A stretch of DNA of 64,000 bases from SXNM01 sp964586155. GTDB lineage: Bacteria; Myxococcota_A; UBA9042. The stretch's first letter is position 1. Each line of letters opens with the position of its first letter. The stretch spans positions 145,755-209,754 of the forward strand of contig CAZPHC010000008.1 in assembly GCA_964586155.1 (NCBI GenBank). The letters run 5' to 3'. Shown here piece by piece: positions 35,528 to 44,748 of this stretch. Under the pieces are notes generated by a model. It saw only the letters and a program-made list of their open reading frames with translations. It ran no database searches and had not been told where the DNA came from. The position numbers were made by a program, and so were the translations under genes.

Positions 35528-36565
35528 CTACTTCTCGGCGAGCTGGGTGCCGGCGAGCCGGGTCTTGAGGCCAGCGACCGTGCGCTGCAGCTGGGCCAGG
35601 GCGGCACCCTCGAGCTTGCGCCGCTCGGTGCCGTGGTAGTCGATGGGGTCGATGACCTTGCCGTTCTGCTCGAGCTGGTAGTGCAGGTGCGGCGCGGTCG
35701 AGTGGCCGGTGTTACCGCTCTCGGCCACGACCTGGCCCTTGGTCACGCTGTCGCCTTCCTTGACCAGGTTCTTCGACAGGTGCAGCAGCTTGACCATCGT
35801 GCCGTCGGTCAGGCGCAGCTCGACGCAGTTGCCGTTGGCCTTCCAGTTCCAGTTGACGCGGGTGACGACGCCGTCGCGCGGGCTGGTGATCGGCGTGCCC
35901 TCGGGCGCCTTGAAGTCGATGCCGCCGTGGGTCGGGCGGTCCTTGAGCAGGCTGGTGATCTGCTCGTACGTCGCGATCGGGCCGCCGATCAGGCGCTTGG
36001 GCACCTCGACGCCCTCGGCCGTCCAGTAGCTCGCCCAGGTGTCGCCGGGGGCCTGGAAGCGGTAGGCCACGAGGTCCTCGCCGGTCTTGGCCTGGTGCAG
36101 CGAGGCGGCGTCGATGATCGGCAGGCCAGCCTCGTCCCAGGTCCAGACCGCGGCGATCTCGTCGCCGGCCTGCAGATCGCGGCGCAGGTCGACGTCCCAG
36201 ACGAACAGGCGCGCCCAGGCCGCCGAGACGCGGTCGCCGTCCTCCTGGCCCAGCGCCTTGCCGAACGTCGCCGCCGGCGAGCCGCGCAGGCGCGCGCGCA
36301 CCGCCTCCATCGCCGCGTCCGCGTCGGCTTGGGCCTTGCTGGTCGGCTTCTCGACATCCGTGTCCGCTGCGACCTCGGCCTCGGCCTCGGTGCCCACAGG
36401 GCGGATCGCCGCTGGCGGAGCTTCGGCGGCACCCTGCTTGGCGGCGTCGATGATCGCGTTCCCCGCCTCAGTCACCGACGGCGCCGACGGCCCGCGGAAG
36501 CCGTGCGCGACCAGGGACACCATGAGCAAGGACCAGGGAAGCAGGGGGTTGCGCAGCAGGTTCAT
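35528..36565 (-). CDS. M23-family metallopeptidase, exported
   Basis: 345 residues. N-terminal hydrophobic signal (LLRNPLLPWSLLMVSLVAHG), a ~200-residue helical/beta spacer, then an M23 LytM domain with zinc-site motifs THGGIDF (HxxxD) and HLHYQL, and GNTGHSTAP. The family cleaves peptidoglycan cross-links; intact zinc ligands suggest an active enzyme. GAGG eight bases before ATG 36565. The gene ends 39 bp from the SRPBCC gene start on the same strand, so they may be co-transcribed. The 173-bp gap 36566-36738 holds no visible gene. Confidence 0.85.
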   Translation of the reverse strand: MNLLRNPLLPWSLLMVSLVAHGFRGPSAPSVTEAGNAIIDAAKQGAAEAPPAAIRPVGTEAEAEVAADTDVEKPTSKAQADADAAMEAVRARLRGSPAATFGKALGQEDGDRVSAAWARLFVWDVDLRRDLQAGDEIAAVWTWDEAGLPIIDAASLHQAKTGEDLVAYRFQAPGDTWASYWTAEGVEVPKRLIGGPIATYEQITSLLKDRPTHGGIDFKAPEGTPITSPRDGVVTRVNWNWKANGNCVELRLTDGTMVKLLHLSKNLVKEGDSVTKGQVVAESGNTGHSTAPHLHYQLEQNGKVIDPIDYHGTERRKLEGAALAQLQRTVAGLKTRLAGTQLAEK

Positions 36566-36738
36566 CGGGCGACCTCGACGTGTGGGACCGGTGGAATCCG
36601 GTGCTCCCCAACCTACGCTGGCCAGATCGGCGGGCAAATTTCCGGCACAAGGCCACTTGTGTCACCGCCGCAAATGGTCGCGACGTGCCACGCAGTCGGT
36701 GGTTCGGATGTGGCCGGTGCCCTGCTTCGGCGCGGCCG

Positions 36739-37731
36739 TCACAGTCTTCGTGCCTCGCCTGCCGACATGACCGCAGAGCCTCGCGTCGGCGCGCTTGGTG
36801 GCAGCGCCAGGGAGGGCCAGAGGTGCCCAGGCAGCTTCTGCCCTGGCCGGATGGCGTTGGGCGGTGACGCGGCCGCGATTTTGGCTGCGGCCTCCCGCCA
36901 GATCGCTTCCAGCGTGCGTAGTTCCCGAATCGCCGTGCGCCGCAGCGACGCGTCGTTGGTCAGGACGGTCGGCGCGCGCCCGTGGCTACCCCGAAGGACG
37001 CGTGAGAACGGGTCGGCCGCCAGGATCGCCGCGACGCCCAGGACGGGACGCGGGTCTTTGGCCTGGGCCAGGTCGCGGTCGGCATGGATGTCCGCGACGA
37101 GCTGCTCGATGTGCGAGCGCCATTGGGTTGCGGGGGTGTCCGCGAAGCATGGCAGTGGCGACATCTGCAGCTCGTAGACCGTGTCGAACTGGCCTGGGAT
37201 CTCGACGTAGCCCTTGCGGCGTCTGGCGTTGCTCATCGCCGAGTAGTCGGTCCAGACGCCCTTGAGCGGCGTCCCGTCTCGCAGCCATGCGTTCGACGAG
37301 GCACCGGGCCACTGGCCCATGCGCTCGACCAGGCCCTCCTTGACGCCGTGGGCCATGAGGTACTTCAGGCGCCACAGCTGGACGGTACGGTCGCCAACGA
37401 CCGGGATGGCACGGAATCGGCGCTCCCAGAATGCGCCTGTCCGGCCGAGCAGCTTGTTGACCCTGGTCGCGATGTTGCCGTTGACGAAGCGCTGGAAGTT
37501 GCTGAGGCATTGGCTGTCGTCGACCGAGACGAGCATGTGGTAGTGGCTCGAGAGGACCGCCAGGGCGTGCAGGCGGACGCCGATGCCGTCCTTGCCGTGC
37601 TGGCAGCGGCCGATGACGCCGAGGACCAGTTCGTTGAGCGTCTGGCCCGGCTTGAGCAGCAGGTGCTGTCCGGTGACGCGGATGGAGACTTCGTACAGAC
37701 CGCCTGGGAGCGATCGACGTAGCGGACGCAT
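36739..37731 (-). CDS. RAYT-type (Y1_Tnp/IS200-like) REP-associated tyrosine transposase
   Basis: 330 residues. HUH motif SSHYHMLVSVDD and downstream catalytic Tyr in LKYLMAHGVKEGLV, plus the helix GAFWERRFRAIPV, place it in the Y1_Tnp family of RAYT proteins, which are single copy and not flanked by their own IS ends. AGGAGGT precedes ATG 37731. About 100 bp beyond its 5' end begins the first of two dense clusters of palindromic repeats, the expected substrate of such an enzyme. The C-terminal ~120 residues do not match a domain I recognise. Base composition is slightly lower than average. Confidence 0.82.
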   Translation of the reverse strand: MRPLRRSLPGGLYEVSIRVTGQHLLLKPGQTLNELVLGVIGRCQHGKDGIGVRLHALAVLSSHYHMLVSVDDSQCLSNFQRFVNGNIATRVNKLLGRTGAFWERRFRAIPVVGDRTVQLWRLKYLMAHGVKEGLVERMGQWPGASSNAWLRDGTPLKGVWTDYSAMSNARRRKGYVEIPGQFDTVYELQMSPLPCFADTPATQWRSHIEQLVADIHADRDLAQAKDPRPVLGVAAILAADPFSRVLRGSHGRAPTVLTNDASLRRTAIRELRTLEAIWREAAAKIAAASPPNAIRPGQKLPGHLWPSLALPPSAPTRGSAVMSAGEARRL

Positions 37732-37803
37732 GGGGACCTCCTCGCCAGGACGTGGCCGTGGCCCTGGTCCCTACAAGTTCGGCTCTGCGAGACATTCGGT
37801 TCG

Positions 37804-39345
37804 GTGCAGGCGCGAAAAAAAGCCGCGTGCAAGGTGCCCGTGCAAGGTGCCTGGCACCTCGTGTCGGCGTGCAAGGTGCCCGTGCAAGGTGCCCGTGCAA
37901 GGTGCCTGGCACCTCGCGCCGCCAGCGTCGCCGTGCAAGGTGCCCTCGCGCCGCCCGTGCAAGGTGCCTGGCACCTCGCGCCGCCAGCGTCGCCGTGCAA
38001 GGTGCCCTCGCGCCGCCGGCACATCGCGCCGCCAGCGTCCCCGCCGTGCCCGACAGGCAGCAAGGCACCTGTGTCGAGCGCCTGCAAGGTACCCGCCGAG
38101 AAGTTGCTCGACTGCTACATCAACAACACCGCCATCGGCGAGTTCGATTGCGCCGGCAAGGCCCTGCCGACAAGCGCCAACTGCGCGGACAAGGTCGCCG
38201 CGGTCGTCGCGTGTGAGGCCGGCACGACAGGACCGGGGGCCAACGCCCGTAGCACGGGAGACGCCGTCAGTGGCGCCGACGCAAGCCCGACCGACGCAAG
38301 CTCTACCGACGCAGTCGCGACTGACGCAGCCACGGGCGACTCGAGCGCCGCAGACGTGGCCGCGACCGACACTGGTAGCGGCGGCGCGGACACGAGCGTC
38401 ACCGACGTGGGATCTGGCATCACGTGTCCCTGCTTCGACGAGGCGACCATCAAGGACTCCCACAAGGCGGCGAGTTCCATCGCCGGGTCCAAGCCGGGCG
38501 TCTCCATGGCGAGCGGGGGCCAGCCGACAGTCTACGGAGGCTGCTTCTATCAGAAGGGAGCGACCGAGGCCGACTTCGGCAAGTCCGACAAGGTCAACTG
38601 GGTGGTCATCACAGCTCTCGATAGCGCCGACGCCGAGGTCTACAACGGGTGGTTCATCGCCGGCCCGACGCCAGACGACAACAACGTCGTCAAGCCGACG
38701 TGTGGCGCTACCAAGGGTGATAGCAAGGCCAAGGATGGCCCCGCGGAGGTCCTCAAGCAGGGCATCTCGGACTCGGAGCTCAACGCTTGTGTGCAGGTTC
38801 TGGTCGACGTCAAGGCTGCCCTCGACTGGTCGTCCTGCGGCGAGCAGCATTTGGTGCCGGCTGCAAGGTGCCTGGCACCTCGCGCTGGGCACCTCGCGCT
38901 CGGCACCTCGCGCTGGGCACCTCGCGCTGCCGGCTGCAAGGTGCCTGGCACCTCGCGCTCGCGGCACCTCGCGCTCCTGCGCTCCGCAGGGCACCTCGCG
39001 CTGCAGGGCACCTCGCGCTGCAAGGTGCCTGGCACCTCGCGCTGGCACCTCGCGCTCTGCTGCAAGGTGCCTGGCACCTCGCGCTGCACCTCGCGCTCGG
39101 CACCTCGCGCTGGGCACCTCGCGCTGCCGGCTGCAAGGTGCCTGGCACCTCGCGCTCGCGGCACCTCGCGCTCCTGCGCTCCGCAGGGCACCTCGCGCTG
39201 CACCTCGCACTCCGGCACCTCGCGCTGCAAGGTGCCAGGCACCTCGCGCTGCAAGGTGCCAGGCACCTCGCGCTGCACCTCGCACTCCGGCACCTCGCGC
39301 TCCGGCACGCCCTGCCGCGCGCCCGTCCGGAATGGGACCGCCTGA
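37804..39345 (+). CDS. Chimeric ORF: secreted Cys-containing protein flanked by translated REP repeats
   Basis: 513 codons remain open from GTG 37804. Residues 1-80 and about 350-513 are translations of REP-like repeats (CKVPGTSR, GHLAL, GTSRCKV). Only the middle, about residues 85-350 (38060-38855), looks like a normal protein: CKVPAEKLLDCYINNT, an ADTGSGGADTS-type linker, then ITCPCFDEATIKDSHKAAS and a C-terminal domain of about 140 residues with several Cys. No clear signal peptide survives upstream. The middle domain is not recognised. REP insertion may have truncated a once-secreted lipoprotein, or the repeats may have been captured into it. Whether this frame is expressed is unknown. 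Confidence 0.45.
   Translation: MQARKKAACKVPVQGAWHLVSACKVPVQGARARCLAPRAASVAVQGALAPPVQGAWHLAPPASPCKVPSRRRHIAPPASPPCPTGSKAPVSSACKVPAEKLLDCYINNTAIGEFDCAGKALPTSANCADKVAAVVACEAGTTGPGANARSTGDAVSGADASPTDASSTDAVATDAATGDSSAADVAATDTGSGGADTSVTDVGSGITCPCFDEATIKDSHKAASSIAGSKPGVSMASGGQPTVYGGCFYQKGATEADFGKSDKVNWVVITALDSADAEVYNGWFIAGPTPDDNNVVKPTCGATKGDSKAKDGPAEVLKQGISDSELNACVQVLVDVKAALDWSSCGEQHLVPAARCLAPRAGHLALGTSRWAPRAAGCKVPGTSRSRHLALLRSAGHLALQGTSRCKVPGTSRWHLALCCKVPGTSRCTSRSAPRAGHLALPAARCLAPRARGTSRSCAPQGTSRCTSHSGTSRCKVPGTSRCKVPGTSRCTSHSGTSRSGTPCRAPVRNGTA
37827..38034. repeat. REP-like cluster R1
   Basis: About nine copies of GTGCAAGGTGCC, several extended to GTGCAAGGTGCCTGGCACCT and followed by CGCGCC. The core AGGTGCC-T-GGCACCT is a perfect palindrome around one base. 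A 62-bp higher-order unit repeats at 37895 and 37957. The cluster lies about 100 bp from the 5' end of the RAYT gene, on the opposite side of its start. Confidence 0.85.
38870..39306. repeat. REP-like cluster R2
   Basis: About twenty copies of GGCACCTCGCGCT, of which about six are complete units CTGCAAGGTGCCTGGCACCT. A block of roughly 110 bp is repeated with an offset of about 197 bp (compare CGGCTGCAAG at 38931 and 39128), so the cluster grew partly by segmental duplication. It runs up to the 5' region of the 39408 gene. Spacing is irregular and there are no unique spacers, unlike CRISPR. Confidence 0.85.
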
Positions 39346-39407
39346 TTGACGCAACCTTTTGGAAATGCGAACCTCCTCCGGTCATCGTTCCACTCGGCGG
39401 GGTCGTC

Positions 39408-42400
39408 GTGGCGTTGCAATTGCGGACGGGTGTCACCCGGTGGTGCTTGGGCTGTGTGCTGGCGTGTCTGTGCGCCTGCGGGCCGGATCCGGCCACAGGG
39501 ACCGGCGGCGACGCCGGGGACGTCGTCGACGCGACAGGCGGCAGCGACGGCGCCGCGGCGACGGACATCGCGGGCCCCGACGTCGCCGCCAACGACATCG
39601 CGTCGAGCGAGGACACCTCGAACTGCCAGGGCGGCGTCGGCTGCCCTTGCCTCGAACCGACCGACTGCACCGTGCCGATCTGCCTCGACACCGCGGACGG
39701 CGGCCGCTGCTCCGGCCATTGTGGCTTCACGGCGTGCCCGGATGGCTGGGTCTGCAAGGGCGCGGTCGGCGGCAGGGACAGCCTGGCCACCTGTGTCCCG
39801 GAGCAACCCGACCTCTGCCGACCCTGCCAGGACGACGCGGGGTGTCAGCAGGGCGGCCATCCCGACGCCCGCTGCGTCGACCACGGCGACGCCGGCGGGT
39901 TCTGCGGCAGCGCCTGCGGCGACGACACCGCGTGTCCGAAGGGCTACGACTGCCGCGTCGTCGCCTCGGTGACCGGCGGTGCCGAGCTGAAGCAATGCGT
40001 ACCCCAGGCCCAACCCGGGGCGCCACCAGGGGCCTTCGGTGCGTGCTCGTGCTCCGACGCGGCGGTGGCCAAGAGCGCCTCCACCGCGTGCCACGTCGTG
40101 GTGGGCAGCGGAGCTGCGGCCAAGCGCTGCCTCGGCAGTCGATCGTGCAGCGCGACCGGGCTCGGGTCATGCACCGCCCTGAGCGGCGCGAGCGCGGCCT
40201 GCCTCGACGTGCAATGCCTCGACGCCAAGAGCGGACAGCCCCTCGTCGATGGCACTCCTTGCGACGACGGCCGCGCCTGCACCGTCGGCGACGCCTGCGG
40301 CGCCGGCGTCTGCGTCGCCGGCGGCTCGATCTGCCCCTGCGAGCCCGGCGTCGCGTCTTGCCCGAAGCCTGCGGCCGGCGACGCCGGTAACCCGTGCAAG
40401 GGCGAGCCGCTGTGTCTGGCCGCCGCTCCCGGGGCCGCCGTGCCGTTTCGCTGCGCCATCACGTCCTACGTGCAATGCGAGGCGACCGGCGCCAACCCCT
40501 GCCTGGTCAGCGCCTGCGACACCAGCACGGCCACCTGCGTCACCGCCCCGGTCGAGCGCGTCGACACGCTCTGCGACGTCGGTCCGGACGCTGCCGGCCA
40601 GCCGTTGTGCCGCACCCAGCTCAAGCCTGCCGCCGCCGCCGACAGCCCGCCGCTGCCGTGTGACGACGGCCAGGCCTGCTCGAGCGACGACGCGTGCAGC
40701 AAGGGTCTGTGCAAGGGCGTCAGCGCCGCTTGCCTCTGCCAGGGCGACGCGGATTGCCTCGACGACGGCAACCTCTGCAACGGAGCTCCCTACTGCGACA
40801 AATCCGGGCCGCTGTGGTCGTGCAAGACCAACCCGGCCACGGTGATCGCGTGCGATACCAGCAAGGATGGTCCCTGCGTCGCGACGACGTGCCAGCCGGC
40901 GACCGGCGGATGCGCTGCGGCGCCGCTTCCCGCGGGAGCGACCTGCACCGACGGCGTGGCGTGCAGCGAGGGCGACGCCTGCGACGGCAAGGGTGCGTGC
41001 GCCTCTGGGGCCTGGGTGTGCTGCGCCAGCGACACGGAGTGCCTGGCCAAGGACGATGGCGACAAGTGCAACGGCCTGCCCTTCTGCAACAAGCAGACCG
41101 GCGCGTGCCAACTCAACCCCGCCTCGATCGTCTCGTGCCCGACCGTCGGAGACACGGCCTGCCTGCAGACCCAATGCCAGGTCACCAGCGGCAGCTGCGT
41201 CGCAGTCGCCACGCCGGCCGGCAAGGGCTGCGACGACGGCCAGGTCTGCACGGGCAGCGACGCCTGCGACGGCCAGGGCAGCTGCATCGGCCAGACGCCG
41301 ATCTGCGCCTGCGCCAAGGACGCCGACTGCGTCGCCAAGGACGACGGCAAGCCCTGCAACGGCACGCTCTACTGCAATGTCGTCAGCGGCATGTGCCTGC
41401 CAAACCCGTCGACGGTCGTGTCGTGTTCCAACGAAGCCGACACGCCCTGCCGACACAACCGCTGCGTCGAGGCGACCGGCACGTGCTCGTTGGTCGATCT
41501 GCCCGCGAAATCGGCCTGCGACGACGGAAGCGTCTGTACCAGCGGTGACAGCTGCGACGGCAAGGGCGGCTGCAACGCCGGCGCCGCCATCTGCGCATGC
41601 ACCAGCGACGCCGACTGCGCCCCGTTCGAGGACGGCAACCTCTGCAACGGCACGCTCTACTGCGACATGGCCGCTGGCGGGGGGCCTGCGTGCAAGGTCA
41701 ATCCCAAGACGGTCAAGGTCTGCCCGACGGTCGACGACACCGCCTGCACCGTCGCGACCTGCGCGCCCAAGACCGGCGCCTGCCAGCTCCTGCCTCGCCC
41801 CGTCGGCGCGCCGTGCCAGGACGGCCTCGCCTGCACGGGCGGCGATGCCTGCGACGGCAAGGGCACCTGCACGCCCGGCGCCAACGTCTGCCCGTGCAAG
41901 ACGACAGCCGACTGCGCGGTGTTCGACCCGCCCGGCGTGGCGCCCTGCGGCGAGCGGCACCTGTGCGGCAAGGCCGGCGGTGGGCTCGGCTGTGCGCTCG
42001 GGCTGCCGACGGCCGGCACCCCGTGCAGCGACGGCGACGCCTGCACCATCGGCGATCTCTGCGACGGCAGCGGCAAGTGCCTGCCGGGCAAGTCGAAGGT
42101 CTGCGACGATGGCAACACGTGCACGCTCGACGCCTGTGTCTCGGGCGGCTGCTCGTCCCAAGCCCTCGAGTCGGCCGACTGCGACGATGGGGTCGTCTGC
42201 AGCGTTGGCGACCTCTGCAAGGGCGGCGCGTGTGTGCCCGGCCCGATGCTGGCGTGGTCGTTGAGCTATGGCGGAGGCGAAAGCGAGTCGGCCCGAGCCA
42301 TCGAGCCGACGCCAGGGGGTGAGGTCTGGGTCGTCGGCTCCGCCCAGAGCAAGGTGCTCCCGGGGGGCGGCAAGGTGCAGGGGCCGGGCGACGGCTGGCT

Positions 42401-44696
42401 GGTGCGCGTCGGCAGCGACGGCACCGTGGTCGCCAACCATCTGCTCGGCGGCAGCGCCGACGACGATCTGTTCGCCCTCGCCGTGGCGGGCGACGCGCGC
42501 TACGCCGCCGGGCGCACCGACTCGGTCGATCTGCCGGGCGCACCGAAGATCGCCGGCAAGCAGGACGGCTGGGTCGTGCGGCTCGACGCCAGCGGCTCGG
42601 TGGCGTGGCACGCCACCGTCGGCGGCAGCGGCGCAGACCAGGTGCGGTCGATCGCGGCGACAGGCAACGGCGTCGTCGTCGCCGGCGTGACCGAGGGCGC
42701 TGGCCTGTCCGGCGACGCGGCCGGCGACGATGGCTTGGTCGCGCAGCTCGACGCCGCGGGCAAGGTCGTGTGGCAGAAGGCCTACGGCGGCGCCGGCGTC
42801 GATGCGTTCTCGGCGGTCGTCGCGATCGCCGGCGGAGGCGTGGTCGCGGCCGGATTCTCCGCTTCGCTCGACATCCCCGGCGGGGCGAGCAGCGCCGGCG
42901 ACACCGACGGATGGCTCTTGAAGCTGGACGCCGCGGGCCAGGTCCTGTGGAGCAAGGCCCTGGGCAGCAAGGGAGCCGACGCCCTCAGCGGCGTGGTCGC
43001 GTTGCCCTCGGGGGCGCTCGTGGCCGTCGGCGCCGCCGCATCCCAGCCGCTGTCCGACGGTGGCTTCGGCGCTGTCGGCACGGTGCCGTGGCTGCTCAAG
43101 CTCACGGCCTCGGGGGCGCTGGCCGCCCAACGCAGCCACGGGCTGCCGGCGCTGGCCGTGGCTGTGCGCCGTCACGTCGACGGAACGCTTGTCATCGCCG
43201 GTGGCGCGACCGGCGAGGGCAGCGGCGCTGACGTCGCCACCGGCGTACTGCGGGTCGACGAGTCGCTCGCCGTCCAGTCCTTCTCGTTGGCAGCGTTCCC
43301 CTCGTTCGCGGCGATGGCGCTGCGCCCGGACGGTCGCGTCCTGCTGGCCGGCCACAGCAAGGCCTCGCCCTCCGATCTCACGGCGGCCGCGGTCACCGAC
43401 TTCGGCAAGCTCGGCTGTGTCGGCGGTGAGGCCTGCGCCACCAAGACCTGGAAGGCCTGCGACGACGCCGATCCGTGCACCCTGGATGGATGCGACACCG
43501 GCAAGGGCTGCAGCCACGCACCGCTCAGCTGCGACGACAGCGATCCCTGTACGACCGACTCGTGCGCGCTCGGGACCTGCAAGCACGCGCCGGCCAGCGG
43601 CGGTCCGTGCGAGGACGGCAGCGTCTGCACGATCGCCGATGCTTGCGTCGACGGCGCGTGCGTCAGCGGCAAGGCCAAGTCCTGCGACGACGGCGACCTG
43701 TGCAACAGCGAGGCTTGCGACCCCGAGAAGGGCTGCGTCAGCGTCGCGGCCAACACAGGCCTGCCCTGTCCGGGCAGCCCCTACGGCACGTGCGAAGCCG
43801 GCGCATGCAAGGCGCGGCCTTGTCCCGTCGGCTACGACCCGGTGAAGGTCGACGACAAGGGCGTCAGCGTCGTCCAGTGCGCCGCCTACGCGCCGATCTG
43901 GGGCGCGCGGCCGCTGAGCCCGAACTCGCTGTCCAAGAGCACGGTGGCCGGCAACGTCGTGGTGCTCGACAGCGTGACCAAGCTGATGTGGACGCTGACC
44001 GAGCAGCCGGCCAAGGTCCAGAGCGCGGCCATCGCCAACTGCGACCAGCTCAGCTACGGCTCGTACACCGACTGGCGGCTGCCGACCGTGCACGAGCTCG
44101 CCGGCATGGTCGACTACAGCCTGACGACGGCGCCGCTGGTCGCCTCGACCATGACGGGGACCACCGCCGACTACCATTGGACCGCCACGCCGCGAAAAGA
44201 CGACTCGAACCTCGGCTACGCCGTCAGCTTTTGGAGCGGCGGCGTCGGCGGGCAGCCGATCGGCGTCTCCTCCCTCAGCCGATGTGTCCGGACCACCGCG
44301 GTGATCGAGCCCAAGACCGTGCGCTGGTCGATACCGCAGGACGACGTCGCGGTCGATACCTGGACCGGGCTGCAATGGCAGCGCAAGGGAGAGGGCTCGG
44401 TGACGTCCTGGGCGGCGGCCAAGGCCTTCTGCGGCGACCTCGTGCTCGGCGGCAAGTCGGATTGGCGCCTGCCCAGCGTGCGCGAGCTCCATGAGACCGC
44501 GGACATGCGCCAGGCGCCGCCGAGCTTCGACACCTCGGTGTTCGTCGAGACCGCCGACCTCGCCTACGCCAGCGGCAGCGACGCGTTCGGGGTCGCCGGC
44601 AAGTTCTGGGGCGTCTATGGCGGCGTGCCGCACGCCTCGTACGTCCCGCAGACCAACGCGTCGTTGCGCGTGCGGTGTGTTCGGTCTGGCTCCTAG
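39408..44696 (+). CDS. Giant Cys-rich lipoprotein with beta-propeller and two Lcl (DUF1566) domains
   Basis: 1762 residues. From GTG 39408 the sequence has a hydrophobic stretch LGCVLACLCACGPD with lipobox-like Cys. Residues about 40-940 are CDDGxxC-type Cys repeats (CDDGQVCTGSDACDGQG). About 948-1337 are WLVRVGSDG/GWVVRLDASGS-type repeats forming a likely SBBP-like beta-propeller; more Cys repeats follow to about 1470. The last ~250 residues contain two DUF1566/Lcl modules (YTDWRLPTVHELAGMVDYS and SDWRLPSVRELHETADM). The start is uncertain because REP cluster R2 lies just upstream and the frame stays open through it. Its layout mirrors the NHL giant at 16.9-25.2 kb. Surface adhesion is inferred. 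Confidence 0.8.
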   Translation: MALQLRTGVTRWCLGCVLACLCACGPDPATGTGGDAGDVVDATGGSDGAAATDIAGPDVAANDIASSEDTSNCQGGVGCPCLEPTDCTVPICLDTADGGRCSGHCGFTACPDGWVCKGAVGGRDSLATCVPEQPDLCRPCQDDAGCQQGGHPDARCVDHGDAGGFCGSACGDDTACPKGYDCRVVASVTGGAELKQCVPQAQPGAPPGAFGACSCSDAAVAKSASTACHVVVGSGAAAKRCLGSRSCSATGLGSCTALSGASAACLDVQCLDAKSGQPLVDGTPCDDGRACTVGDACGAGVCVAGGSICPCEPGVASCPKPAAGDAGNPCKGEPLCLAAAPGAAVPFRCAITSYVQCEATGANPCLVSACDTSTATCVTAPVERVDTLCDVGPDAAGQPLCRTQLKPAAAADSPPLPCDDGQACSSDDACSKGLCKGVSAACLCQGDADCLDDGNLCNGAPYCDKSGPLWSCKTNPATVIACDTSKDGPCVATTCQPATGGCAAAPLPAGATCTDGVACSEGDACDGKGACASGAWVCCASDTECLAKDDGDKCNGLPFCNKQTGACQLNPASIVSCPTVGDTACLQTQCQVTSGSCVAVATPAGKGCDDGQVCTGSDACDGQGSCIGQTPICACAKDADCVAKDDGKPCNGTLYCNVVSGMCLPNPSTVVSCSNEADTPCRHNRCVEATGTCSLVDLPAKSACDDGSVCTSGDSCDGKGGCNAGAAICACTSDADCAPFEDGNLCNGTLYCDMAAGGGPACKVNPKTVKVCPTVDDTACTVATCAPKTGACQLLPRPVGAPCQDGLACTGGDACDGKGTCTPGANVCPCKTTADCAVFDPPGVAPCGERHLCGKAGGGLGCALGLPTAGTPCSDGDACTIGDLCDGSGKCLPGKSKVCDDGNTCTLDACVSGGCSSQALESADCDDGVVCSVGDLCKGGACVPGPMLAWSLSYGGGESESARAIEPTPGGEVWVVGSAQSKVLPGGGKVQGPGDGWLVRVGSDGTVVANHLLGGSADDDLFALAVAGDARYAAGRTDSVDLPGAPKIAGKQDGWVVRLDASGSVAWHATVGGSGADQVRSIAATGNGVVVAGVTEGAGLSGDAAGDDGLVAQLDAAGKVVWQKAYGGAGVDAFSAVVAIAGGGVVAAGFSASLDIPGGASSAGDTDGWLLKLDAAGQVLWSKALGSKGADALSGVVALPSGALVAVGAAASQPLSDGGFGAVGTVPWLLKLTASGALAAQRSHGLPALAVAVRRHVDGTLVIAGGATGEGSGADVATGVLRVDESLAVQSFSLAAFPSFAAMALRPDGRVLLAGHSKASPSDLTAAAVTDFGKLGCVGGEACATKTWKACDDADPCTLDGCDTGKGCSHAPLSCDDSDPCTTDSCALGTCKHAPASGGPCEDGSVCTIADACVDGACVSGKAKSCDDGDLCNSEACDPEKGCVSVAANTGLPCPGSPYGTCEAGACKARPCPVGYDPVKVDDKGVSVVQCAAYAPIWGARPLSPNSLSKSTVAGNVVVLDSVTKLMWTLTEQPAKVQSAAIANCDQLSYGSYTDWRLPTVHELAGMVDYSLTTAPLVASTMTGTTADYHWTATPRKDDSNLGYAVSFWSGGVGGQPIGVSSLSRCVRTTAVIEPKTVRWSIPQDDVAVDTWTGLQWQRKGEGSVTSWAAAKAFCGDLVLGGKSDWRLPSVRELHETADMRQAPPSFDTSVFVETADLAYASGSDAFGVAGKFWGVYGGVPHASYVPQTNASLRVRCVRSGS

Positions 44697-44748
44697 CCTT
44701 CGGCGCGCCCCGCGTGTACGCGCGGCAATGACGCCGGGACGCCTCGGC

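Noticed and set aside
36739..37731. Complete IS200/IS605 insertion sequence
   Set aside because: No TnpB partner and no sub-terminal hairpin ends seen immediately around the gene; the protein and its neighbouring REPs fit a RAYT better.
37827..39306. Possible CRISPR array
   Set aside because: Repeats are irregularly spaced, often directly abutting, with no unique spacers and no cas genes.
40167..44633. A 1488-codon minus-strand frame opposite the Lcl protein
   Set aside because: Antisense shadow of a repeat-rich gene; no recognisable domain.
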